Below, one piece after another: positions 1 through 6,726 of a stretch of DNA of 15,760 bases. The notes beneath the pieces were generated by a model, which did not search any database, was not told the origin of the DNA, and saw nothing but the letters and a program-made list of their open reading frames with translations. The position numbers and the translations under genes are program-made. Within the stretch, counting starts at the first letter, position 1; every line of letters begins with the position of its first letter. The DNA is taken from contig DGUG01000165.1 in assembly GCA_002394535.1 (NCBI GenBank), positions 1-15,760 on the forward strand, written 5' to 3'. This DNA is from Lachnospiraceae bacterium UBA4316. GTDB taxonomy: Bacteria; Bacillota; Clostridia; Lachnospirales; Lachnospiraceae.

Positions 1-972
1 GAGAAAATCACATCTGCTGCGGCAAATGATGCCGTAAATTTCACACATGAACTTGACTCATATACCCCTAAAAAGGATAAATATAATTTCTATTTCACAT
101 ACAAGATCGTTCACCCGTGGTGGGATGCTGTGGCACTTGGAATGGAGGAAGCACAGAGACAGTATCTGGAAAAGGGTATTACTGTAACATATGAGTATAT
201 GGCACCCGACGAAGCCTCCGCAGAAGATCAAAAAGAGAGACTCTTAAGTGTAAATAAGGAAGATTATGATGTAATCGGCGTTGATGTTGCGGATGAACAT
301 ACTATATCGCCGGTGCTTGATGAAATGGTTGATGATGGCTATAAGGTTATGACTTTTTCCAGTTCTGATGCGGCTGACGGATGCAAAAGGATAGCCTATG
401 TGGGAAATACCCATAACTATCAGGACGGTGCCGACCTGGCGGAAGAGTTGTGCAAGAAGCTTGAATACAAGGGTAGTGTAGCCATACTTGTGGGAAGTAA
501 GGGTGCTCCCTGCCACGAGGACAGGGCAAGGGGAGCGGCGGAAACCATTTATAAATATTCAGATATGAATTTAACTGCCGTGGAATACGACAATGATTCC
601 ATTGAAAATGCATATAATCTTACTATGGATATTCTGGATAAAAACCCTGATCTTGACGGGATAATATGCTGCAACATGAGTAATCCCGTGGGAGCTGCAA
701 GGGCAATAACCGAAAGAGGAAGCGATGCCGTGATAGTTGGAATGGATCACGACAAGGAGGCTTTGCAATACTTAAACGAAGGTGTGATCTACTGTCTGGG
801 AGTGCAGGACTGCTTTTCAATAGGGTTTGATACACTTCAGGTGGCAGTGAAAATCGCTGACGGTAATCTTCCCGGTAAGCTTTATCCGGAAGAGACGAAT
901 GAGATCACAACTATGATCTATCAGGAGGATGCGGCTTCCATGCTGGAGCTTCTCTATGGTGACATACTATGA
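1..972 (+). CDS. Type 1 periplasmic sugar-binding-like protein, 5' partial
   Basis: The reading frame is open from base 1 to the TGA at 970-972, so the start codon and any signal peptide lie before the window; the GTG at 130 is internal. The visible 323 residues have the layout of the Peripla_BP_4 / ribose-binding family: a first strand YNFYFTYKIVHPWWDAV, a DYDVIGVDVAD strand ending lobe-1 contacts, KVMTFSSSD, YVGNTHNYQDGADLAEEL, SVAILVGSKGAPCHEDRARG, DGIICCNMSNPVGAARAI and VIVGMDHDKEALQYLNEG, with alternating beta-alpha units. Such proteins bind sugars, autoinducers or other small ligands outside the membrane. No transporter genes follow. Instead its stop overlaps the start of a membrane diguanylate cyclase (ATGA), so it may present a ligand to that sensor rather than to an ABC importer. 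The family call is firm; the ligand and the partnership are inferred. Confidence 0.85.
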   Translation, partial: EKITSAAANDAVNFTHELDSYTPKKDKYNFYFTYKIVHPWWDAVALGMEEAQRQYLEKGITVTYEYMAPDEASAEDQKERLLSVNKEDYDVIGVDVADEHTISPVLDEMVDDGYKVMTFSSSDAADGCKRIAYVGNTHNYQDGADLAEELCKKLEYKGSVAILVGSKGAPCHEDRARGAAETIYKYSDMNLTAVEYDNDSIENAYNLTMDILDKNPDLDGIICCNMSNPVGAARAITERGSDAVIVGMDHDKEALQYLNEGVIYCLGVQDCFSIGFDTLQVAVKIADGNLPGKLYPEETNEITTMIYQEDAASMLELLYGDIL

Positions 973-2474
973 CAAGTGAAAAAGAGATTACAAATAAAAG
1001 ATTCGTGTATACCGCCATAATAGGCAGCGCTCTTGTTATGGCGATACTTACCTTCGGTACCATATGGGCATCAAGGCAGACAGTTTCTACTACGGATGAG
1101 GCGGTTTCTGCCGTAAGTTCCTTCTATCTCGAAGCTATGGCCGATCAGAGAGCAAGAACCATCAATAATCTGATCGACAATAATTTTGAACATATGAATA
1201 CGGCTCTTTCGGTCATAAGGGATGAGGATATCAAATCCCAGGAAGAGCTTCGGGACATGATCGGTAAGATCAAATCACTGCTTTCACTGAACAGGTTCGC
1301 ATTAGTTGATGAAGACAACGTGGTATATACCCAGTACACTACATATACGGGCGGAAGCAGATATGATTTTCTCTCATCGGATAAGCTTACAGACAGGATT
1401 ATCAGCACCGTTTATATGTACGGATCATCGAAGCAGCTGTGTCTGGTCATTCCCGCAGACGGGCTGACGATTATGGGTAAACGCTTCAAGGCCTGCTTTG
1501 TGCAGATAGACATTAAGGATATCAGTAACCTGCTGCTTCTAGAGGACAAGGATAATACATATTTTACACTTTATATGAAGAACGGCAGTAATCTGTCCGA
1601 TACCGATCTGGGACCTTTCGGGGCGGATGATAATATACTTGAGGCCGGAAGAGCCTATATTTCACCGGACTTGTATGAGAGGTTTTCGGAGGATTTTGAG
1701 CAGGGAAGAGAAGGCAGTCTTACAATAGTATCTGATGGCAGGCAGGAGACCATATGTTATGCTCCCGTACCGGATACGGGTTGGATGATGACTGTCCTCA
1801 TCCATGAAAGCGTCATTCATGAGCAGTTCCGTGAGATCAGCGAAAACAACCATTTTATCAGCCGTATGCTTACAATAGTCACCTTTTTATCCATGGTGAT
1901 TTTCGCAACGGTTCTGCTGCTGCAGCTACGCAGAATTTCAAAAGCCAGACTTGAAAACGAGAGAGAAAACAGCAGAATGTTCAAGAGCATGGCTAACACC
2001 GATTCCATGACAGGAGTCAGGAACAAACATGCCTATTCAGAGTACGAGAGTAATCTGAATAATATGATAAGATCCGGAAGCTGCTCTGATAAGATTGCTG
2101 TGCTTGTGTGTGATATTAACGGTCTGAAGCATGTCAATGATACGCAGGGACACGCTGCCGGAGACAAGCTGATCAAGGATGCGAGCGCACTTATATGCGA
2201 GCATTTCGTCCATGGTGCCGTGTTCCGTATAGGTGGGGATGAATTTGTGGTTGTGTTGCATGATAAAGGCTACGATTCCATGGAGGAAACCCTTGAAGCA
2301 ATCAACCGGGAGATTGAGTCTAACATTAGCAGCGACGGTGTGGTTATTTCCATCGGGTATTCGGTTCTGACAGATGGGGATGAACAGCTTCATGATGTAT
2401 TTGAAAGAGCCGACAATATGATGTATCAGCGCAAACAGGAACTGAAGGCTATGGGTGCCAGGACAAGAGACTAG
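969..2474 (+). CDS. Membrane diguanylate cyclase with extracytoplasmic sensor and GGDEF domain
   Basis: A 501-residue protein predicted to make cyclic di-GMP from two GTP. A first membrane segment lies at about 13-34, an extracytoplasmic Cache/PAS-like sensor region at about 35-298, a second membrane segment at about 300-321, then a GGDEF domain from about 345 to the end. The domain shows TDSMTGVRNKHAY, the metal/substrate segment CDINGLKHVND (Asp382, Asn384, Asp391) and an intact GGDEF at 422-426, so it should be catalytic. The inhibitory RxxD site, expected nine residues before GGDEF, reads FVHG and is absent. The ATG overlaps the upstream binding-protein stop by 4 bp, with GGTG 7 nt before it as a weak ribosome site, which suggests translational coupling. 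Co-expression suggests that the binding protein's ligand, or the complex, is what this cyclase senses (inference). Confidence 0.9.
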   Translation: MTSEKEITNKRFVYTAIIGSALVMAILTFGTIWASRQTVSTTDEAVSAVSSFYLEAMADQRARTINNLIDNNFEHMNTALSVIRDEDIKSQEELRDMIGKIKSLLSLNRFALVDEDNVVYTQYTTYTGGSRYDFLSSDKLTDRIISTVYMYGSSKQLCLVIPADGLTIMGKRFKACFVQIDIKDISNLLLLEDKDNTYFTLYMKNGSNLSDTDLGPFGADDNILEAGRAYISPDLYERFSEDFEQGREGSLTIVSDGRQETICYAPVPDTGWMMTVLIHESVIHEQFREISENNHFISRMLTIVTFLSMVIFATVLLLQLRRISKARLENERENSRMFKSMANTDSMTGVRNKHAYSEYESNLNNMIRSGSCSDKIAVLVCDINGLKHVNDTQGHAAGDKLIKDASALICEHFVHGAVFRIGGDEFVVVLHDKGYDSMEETLEAINREIESNISSDGVVISIGYSVLTDGDEQLHDVFERADNMMYQRKQELKAMGARTRD

Positions 2475-2479
2475 CCGTC

Positions 2480-3805
2480 CTATTGAACACCTATCGGTAT
2501 CATCACATCCGAGCAGAATTCCTTACCCTCATGGTAGAATCTCGCTATGCCGCCGTACTTTGCGGCGGTGGATGCGATGGATTTAAGGCCGAGACCGCTT
2601 CCGCCGCTTCTGGTGGATAAATACTGCCCGTCCTTCATACGTGGACTTCCGTCAAAGGAATTGGTGCATACGATGATGAGATTGCTGCCGCCCTTTATGC
2701 GGACGGCAAGATCTATGAAGCGGTCAGGCTCGGGAACATCATCGCAGGCGAGAATGGCATTTTCAAGAATATTCCCGAGGAGACTGCATAATTCCACATC
2801 CGGTATGCATGGCTCCTTTGGGATATCAATTTCCAGATCTATGGCAATTTCCGTATTTTCAGCAAGATGCGCATAGTGATTAAGGATAGCATTGACCGGG
2901 ACATTTTTGCAGAAGCTCATGGTCTCTCTTTCCGGCTGCAGGGATTTATACTGGATAATATAATCCCTTATGGCTTGCAGATCTCCCTTTACAGACATAT
3001 CGTCAAGGGTTGCGATAGTATGTTTAAAATCATGGCGAACCCTTGCGTTCTCGTCAATGTAGCGCATCTGTGCCTGATAGAAGCTCTCATGGATCTCAAG
3101 CATCCGGTTTTTCTCCTCCATGGCAGCCTTTTCCATCATGTCTGAAACGATATAGTAGAAGAGTACGCACAGAAGGCACAGCAATGTAAGGAACAGGATG
3201 AGAGTACCCCAGTACGCTATCTGCATCAGGTTTACATGAAGTGTCTCGTATTTTCTCGGAGAGATGAGCAGGTTAAACACAAGAAATATTCCCCATACAG
3301 GGACTGAGGCAATGTATACTCTTGGGACATCAAGACCGTCGATGATCCGGGGAGCACTGCGGGAGACAGGGCGGTATACCAGAGCCGTAAATATGGTTGC
3401 AATCACTGCCTGAAATATGGCAGCCTCTAAACTGAAGTCATTGAGGACACCGTGGGGATGGAGCTCGGCATCAAAGCCGTTTGCGATATTTACAAAAAAG
3501 CTCATGAAGGCAAAGACAAGTACAGCAACTGACAAAGACTTGTAAACCGGTGCCTTGATACTCTTAGAATAAACGATATAGGAAGGAATGATAATTATCG
3601 GTATAAGGGCATTGCGGGGAATGATAAACAGGGACTTGAGCACTGCCACAACAAGGGATGCTGCCAGGAGAGTGCTGATAACAAGTATGCGGGTCTTTTT
3701 GACATCATACCGAAGCTGGTTCTTCATGGCAGCAAAGCACAGCATGGTCGAAGGGAAGATGAGATACCAGGTGATAAGTGATGTAAAAAATGCTGTTACA
3801 TTCAT
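2480..3805 (-). CDS. GHKL-family (AgrC-like) sensor histidine kinase
   Basis: A 441-residue kinase. The N-terminal half (about 4-221) is strongly hydrophobic, with roughly six or seven membrane segments, as in AgrC/ComD/NatK-type sensors. A helical linker leads to the phosphoacceptor box ARVRHDFKHTI (His258). The ATP-binding domain shows the N box LLGNILENA (Asn345, Asn349) and the glycine-rich GGSGLGLKSI (401-410). This ordering is typical of HATPase_c_5/GHKL kinases that pair with LytTR regulators. Its ATG overlaps the stop of the upstream LytTR gene (ATGA), with a good GGAGG about 9 nt before the start, so the two are certainly co-transcribed partners. No precursor peptide gene (agrD-like) or processing protease (agrB-like) is visible next to it, so the signal is unknown. 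It ends only 5 bp from the convergent cyclase gene. Confidence 0.92.
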   Translation of the reverse strand: MNVTAFFTSLITWYLIFPSTMLCFAAMKNQLRYDVKKTRILVISTLLAASLVVAVLKSLFIIPRNALIPIIIIPSYIVYSKSIKAPVYKSLSVAVLVFAFMSFFVNIANGFDAELHPHGVLNDFSLEAAIFQAVIATIFTALVYRPVSRSAPRIIDGLDVPRVYIASVPVWGIFLVFNLLISPRKYETLHVNLMQIAYWGTLILFLTLLCLLCVLFYYIVSDMMEKAAMEEKNRMLEIHESFYQAQMRYIDENARVRHDFKHTIATLDDMSVKGDLQAIRDYIIQYKSLQPERETMSFCKNVPVNAILNHYAHLAENTEIAIDLEIDIPKEPCIPDVELCSLLGNILENAILACDDVPEPDRFIDLAVRIKGGSNLIIVCTNSFDGSPRMKDGQYLSTRSGGSGLGLKSIASTAAKYGGIARFYHEGKEFCSDVMIPIGVQ

Positions 3806-4557
3806 TTGCCCTTCCTCCGCATCTTTCTTTCATTTCTCAGACTGTCAATCTCATAGTTCTGCCATATATTCCTGAAATCCCCTGATATATTCGATGCAAC
3901 GGGAAATCTTTCTCCATCCTCTAAAATACAGACATTCCCCTCGACACCACTTACAAAGTCCATGTTTACTATGACACCCCGGGTGATGGTGATAAACCGC
4001 TTATCCTTTGATAATTCCTCCTGTATTCCTGCGAACGGAAGTCTTGTCTTGTACGGCTTACCCGGTGCCTGCATGATCTCTAAGTAATTTCTCTCCGCAG
4101 TCCGGATGTACATGATATCCGGGTAGCAAATAGCGCAGTCCTGCCTGTCACTTGTAAAGGTAAGGTGGCAAGTTGCGTCATACTCGGTCTTCTTCATCAG
4201 GACATCATCCATTACCTTGAAGATACGAGTATTTTCGGCAGGCTTTTCGATGTAGTCATAGGCATGGATGGAGAGTGCATCCCCCATAAAGCCATCGCTG
4301 GAGGTAAGAAAGATGATGATTGCGTGGCGGTCGGTCTCAAGGATCTTCCTTGCAGCATCCACTCCGGTCATACCTGACATAAATATATCCATGAAAACAG
4401 CGGTATAGGCAAGTGGCCTGTACCCTTTTATAAATTCCTCGGCACTGTGAAAGGCGTTTACCGTAATTTCCACATCTGCCATGGGGGAGTATTCTTTTAT
4501 CACCGACAGGAAGGAGTCTATCTCTGTCTGCTCATCATCTACGATTGCTATGTTCAT
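3802..4557 (-). CDS. LytTR-family response regulator
   Basis: A two-component regulator of 251 residues. The receiver domain (1-120) has the acidic pair Asp7-Asp8 in MNIAIVDDEQ, the phosphoacceptor Asp57 in VFMDIFM, Thr85 in FLTSSD and Lys105 in YIEKP, so it should be phosphorylated. The C-terminal half (about 130-245) is a LytTR DNA-binding domain, recognisable by DIMYIRTAERNYLEI, the LPFAGIQEEL helix, FITITRGVIVNMDFV and ILEDGERFPVA. The ATG at 4557 is preferred: it begins exactly at the conserved receiver N-terminus and has AAGG about 9 nt upstream, whereas the in-frame TTG at 4578 adds only seven residues and overlaps the probable ribosome site. It overlaps the downstream GHKL kinase by 4 bp. 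LytTR regulators usually bind paired direct repeats about two helical turns apart; its targets are not identifiable here. Confidence 0.93.
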   Translation of the reverse strand: MNIAIVDDEQTEIDSFLSVIKEYSPMADVEITVNAFHSAEEFIKGYRPLAYTAVFMDIFMSGMTGVDAARKILETDRHAIIIFLTSSDGFMGDALSIHAYDYIEKPAENTRIFKVMDDVLMKKTEYDATCHLTFTSDRQDCAICYPDIMYIRTAERNYLEIMQAPGKPYKTRLPFAGIQEELSKDKRFITITRGVIVNMDFVSGVEGNVCILEDGERFPVASNISGDFRNIWQNYEIDSLRNERKMRRKGK

Positions 4558-4655
4558 GCTTATATACCTTATCTCCAATTTTCAGGATGCCTACAGACAT
4601 CTTTTCTCCGATTTTACTTCTATTCGTCAAGGTTTATGGTCTGTGGTTTGCACGC

Positions 4656-4701
4656 CACAAAATGGCACCTTAATCAGTGACATATCATCACGGAATGGCG
4701 C
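4656..4701. repeat. Paired motif, copy downstream of the ATPase gene
   Basis: CACAAAATGGC starts at 4656 and CACGGAATGGCGC at 4689, a start-to-start distance of 33 bp. The second unit ends one base before the stop codon of the ATPase gene. The same two motifs, in the same orientation, order and spacing, occur upstream of that gene at 6119 and 6152, while the 22 bp between the units differ. Conserved motifs and spacing with unconserved filler suggest a protein-binding site rather than a recent sequence duplication. The segment also lies about 100-145 bp upstream of the LytTR regulator start and could serve as its control region. Confidence 0.7.
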
Positions 4702-4702
4702 A

Positions 4703-6046
4703 TTATAACAGCCCTGCCATATACAGAGGCAGGTGGATCACTCCCTCCGTTACCATGACATCCTTTTGGTAAAGGATGTATCTGTCTCCGAGCCGGTCTC
4801 CGAAACGGGAGGTGAACTTATCAAGGGACGAGTGTTTTCGGTAGGCTGAGGACTTCACCTCTACGGGGCATATTTTGCGACCGTGGCGTATAAGAAAGTC
4901 TATCTCCATGCGGTTGGAGTGTCCTTTACTGTCGTTGCGTGAATAGAAGAACAACCGGTGACCGGAGTATCTGAGCATTTGGGCCACAATGTTCTCCATG
5001 AGCATGCCTTCATTTATATTCAGCTTATCAAGGAGAATATCCCTGTAGAGGTCATTATCCAGATAGTCGCTGTCGCCGAAGGTAAGTGTGACGAGCAGTC
5101 CGGTGTCTGCCATATAGATCTTTTGCGTGGTAAATTCCTCTGACAGCTTAAGTCCCACGGTAGGGTCGGTGGCATTAAAGCACGGATTGACAACCATAGC
5201 CTCATCAAGCCAGACAAATGCATCTTCATATTCTCTTCGTCGGGCGGATTTTCCAAGAGAGGTAAGCTTGTATTTCTTTTCTTTTTTTGAAAGCTGTCCC
5301 GGTATATCATCAAAGATGGCGTAGACCTTACTTTCATATCCCTTTGCGAATTTTGAGATATCCTCCCGGTAGAGTCTGAGGATTCGCTTCTTGATCCTGT
5401 CAGCTGCTTCAAAATCCCTTTCTTTGGCATACTCCGTCACAACCTGCGGCATTCCTCCTACAAGTATATACTGACGGAATGCTTTCATGGTGCTTCTGTG
5501 AAGAGCCTGTCCCAAGGGCTTTTTATCGCGAAATCGATCCCTGATCAGGGAATAGGTCGTTTCATCACCTATTGCCCATAGGAATTCCTCGAAGTCCAGA
5601 GGATACATACGGATGCATTCTTCTTCCGAAGGGATCAGGATATCCGATATATTCTGCCTTAAGGAGATCAGAGAACCGGTTTCAATATAGTCATATCTTC
5701 CGTCGGCGACCAAAGATTTGATCATCTGCCTGGCTTTTGGACAGAACTGTATCTCATCAAAAATGATGCAGGATCTGCGGCGCTTTAGCCTCGCTTTATA
5801 ATGAGCCTGCAATGTCTGAAAAAGAGTATCGAGATCCTCACTCTCTGTCTCAAAAAGCTCTTTTATTTCGGCAGGTGCTTTAGAAAAGTCAATGAGCAGA
5901 TAGCTGTCATATTCCTGTCTGGCGAATTTCTCAGCTATATAACTTTTGCCAACGCGTCTGGCTCCTTCGATCAGCAGGGCGCTTTCTCCGTGATCTTTTG
6001 TTTTCCACTCCAGAAGCCGGTCATATATTTTTCTTTTTAATTCCAT
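4703..6046 (-). CDS. AAA family ATPase with C-terminal DUF4143 (PD-(D/E)XK-like) domain
   Basis: A 447-residue protein of the widespread AAA_14-DUF4143 family, cytoplasmic and of unsettled function. The N-terminal ATPase has Walker A GARRVGKS (28-35), Walker B IIFDEIQ (94-100, Asp97-Glu98) and a sensor-like YIETGSLIS (120-128). A winged-helix-like middle section follows. The C-terminal part has the nuclease-fold signature Glu351 (GMLMENIV), Asp383 (MEIDFLI) and Glu396-Val-Lys398 (CPVEVKSS), that is, an intact E-D-ExK set. The start at 6046 is chosen because GAGG lies 6 nt before it; the in-frame ATG at 6058 has no ribosome site and would bury that one. Length is normal for the family, with no frameshift. 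The gene stands alone and is bracketed by matching paired motifs. Members occur as dispersed single genes in many anaerobes; mobility, defence or regulatory roles are possible but unproven. Confidence 0.9.
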   Translation of the reverse strand: MELKRKIYDRLLEWKTKDHGESALLIEGARRVGKSYIAEKFARQEYDSYLLIDFSKAPAEIKELFETESEDLDTLFQTLQAHYKARLKRRRSCIIFDEIQFCPKARQMIKSLVADGRYDYIETGSLISLRQNISDILIPSEEECIRMYPLDFEEFLWAIGDETTYSLIRDRFRDKKPLGQALHRSTMKAFRQYILVGGMPQVVTEYAKERDFEAADRIKKRILRLYREDISKFAKGYESKVYAIFDDIPGQLSKKEKKYKLTSLGKSARRREYEDAFVWLDEAMVVNPCFNATDPTVGLKLSEEFTTQKIYMADTGLLVTLTFGDSDYLDNDLYRDILLDKLNINEGMLMENIVAQMLRYSGHRLFFYSRNDSKGHSNRMEIDFLIRHGRKICPVEVKSSAYRKHSSLDKFTSRFGDRLGDRYILYQKDVMVTEGVIHLPLYMAGLL

Positions 6047-6073
6047 TCCGTACCTCATGTAAAAATGAATGCT

Positions 6074-6093
6074 TCAAACACATGTATGTTTGA
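6074..6093. promoter_or_regulatory. Palindrome in the ATPase gene leader
   Basis: The inverted repeat TCAAACA-CATGTA-TGTTTGA has perfect 7-bp arms and a 6-nt centre that contains part of a further ACATGT palindrome. It lies 27 bp before the preferred ATPase start (minus strand). It could be an operator or an RNA hairpin in the leader. It has no T-run, so a terminator is unlikely. Confidence 0.45.
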
Positions 6094-6117
6094 TTAAATC
6101 TCACAATAATGAATATA

Positions 6118-6164
6118 TCACAAAATGGCGGTAAGTAAAAGCAACATTTCTCACCGAATGGCGC
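6118..6164. repeat. Paired motif, copy upstream of the ATPase gene
   Basis: CACAAAATGGC starts at 6119 and CACCGAATGGCGC at 6152, 33 bp apart start to start. Compared with the downstream copy (4656/4689), the first unit is identical over 11 bases and the second over 12 of 13, with every position offset by exactly 1463 bp. It sits 73-118 bp before the ATPase start codon, within or next to its probable promoter region. A looser relative (TCACAATAATGAA) begins at 6101. Confidence 0.7.
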
Positions 6165-6195
6165 TTTTTGATGGAAATATCGCACTTATAAAAAA

Positions 6196-6229
6196 TTCGT
6201 CACAGTTTGGAAGGATTTCGTCACAGTTT
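6196..6229. repeat. Direct repeat TTCGTCACAGTTT, 21-bp period
   Basis: Two identical 13-bp units begin at 6196 and 6217, 21 bp apart, about two helical turns, so a bound protein would see both on the same face. On the minus strand they read AAACTGTGACGAA, upstream of the ATPase gene. On the plus strand they precede the TTGACA box for the operon that starts at 6320. Direct repeats of this spacing are typical of operator sites, including those of LytTR-type regulators, but the bound protein is unknown. Confidence 0.55.
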
Positions 6230-6241
6230 TATTGAAAATGC

Positions 6242-6270
6242 TTGACATATAGTTTACCCTGTGCAGGTAA
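6242..6270 (+). promoter_or_regulatory. Candidate promoter -35 box with overlapping palindrome
   Basis: TTGACA at 6242-6247 matches the sigma-A -35 box perfectly, but no good -10 box lies 16-18 bp downstream. Just after it, TTTACCCTG-TG-CAGGTAA (6253-6270) forms an imperfect palindrome that would be placed over the -10 region. This could be a repressor/activator site controlling the five-gene run that begins at 6320. The promoter call is tentative because of the missing -10. Confidence 0.35.
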
Positions 6271-6319
6271 GCGCAGGAAACCGTTTTAAAGATAACTATA
6301 AAGGCAGCGGAGCATTTGG

Positions 6320-6712
6320 ATGGAAGCGATCGTATATACAAGAGATGATAATGAATACAACCTTATAAAGACCACTCTTGAAAATGAAGCGGGGCTAATC
6401 GACGTGGATAGACACCCGCTGAACGGACACAAGAGATATGACCGCGGCTATGACGTGGCTGTCGTGGCACTTAAGGGTGCCGAGGGCATGGAGGTAATGC
6501 TTGAGTATGCCGGGCGTTTCCCGGACACGAACGTAATCTGGATCACGGATGATCCTTTCTTTGCAGGGATTGCCCTACGGAACCATATCTATGACTTTAT
6601 CGAGCGGCCCTATGCTGAGGAACGCCTGGAGCAATCCATAAGGGATGTGATAGAGCGGTGTCCAAACAGGAACAGGTGGGTTCTTCGGACAAATAAAGGG
6701 AAAGTGCTGTAG
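6320..6712 (+). CDS. Stand-alone degenerate receiver (pseudo-receiver) protein
   Basis: A 130-residue protein with the size and strand-helix order of a CheY-like receiver and no output domain. Asp9-Asp10 stand where the acidic pair is expected. The strand YDVAVVALKG has Ala50 at the place of the phosphoacceptor Asp; the conserved Thr is kept (VIWIT76DD); and the Lys of the KP motif is Arg96 (FIERPY). Phosphorylation in the normal way is therefore unlikely, and the protein probably works by binding a partner. GGAG lies 7 nt before the ATG. The stop is 14 bp before the next gene, whose ribosome site follows directly, so the two are co-transcribed. It heads a run of envelope genes ending in a cyclase. 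It could also be the relic of a longer LytTR regulator, but the clean start and stop argue for a real small protein. Confidence 0.75.
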   Translation: MEAIVYTRDDNEYNLIKTTLENEAGLIDVDRHPLNGHKRYDRGYDVAVVALKGAEGMEVMLEYAGRFPDTNVIWITDDPFFAGIALRNHIYDFIERPYAEERLEQSIRDVIERCPNRNRWVLRTNKGKVL

Positions 6713-6726
6713 GAGGAAGTGGAAAG

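Noticed and set aside
4622..4630. TTGACG on the minus strand as the -35 box of a LytTR-kinase promoter
   Set aside because: No acceptable -10 box lies 16-18 bp downstream, so it was not listed as a promoter.
6046..6058. Alternative ATPase start at 6058
   Set aside because: No ribosome site lies upstream, whereas GAGG is correctly spaced for the ATG at 6046.
4656..6164. CRISPR-like or IS-like reading of the AATGGC repeats
   Set aside because: Only two short units per cluster, no cas genes, no transposase, and the flanking copies are direct rather than inverted; no target-site duplication was seen.
6242..6319. Possible c-di-GMP (GEMM-type) riboswitch before the pseudo-receiver operon, suggested by GCGCAGGAAACC and AAAGGCAGCGG
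   Set aside because: The conserved GEMM elements (the GNRA tetraloop with its receptor and the long P1b/P1a stems) could not be laid out, and the region is too short and unpaired.
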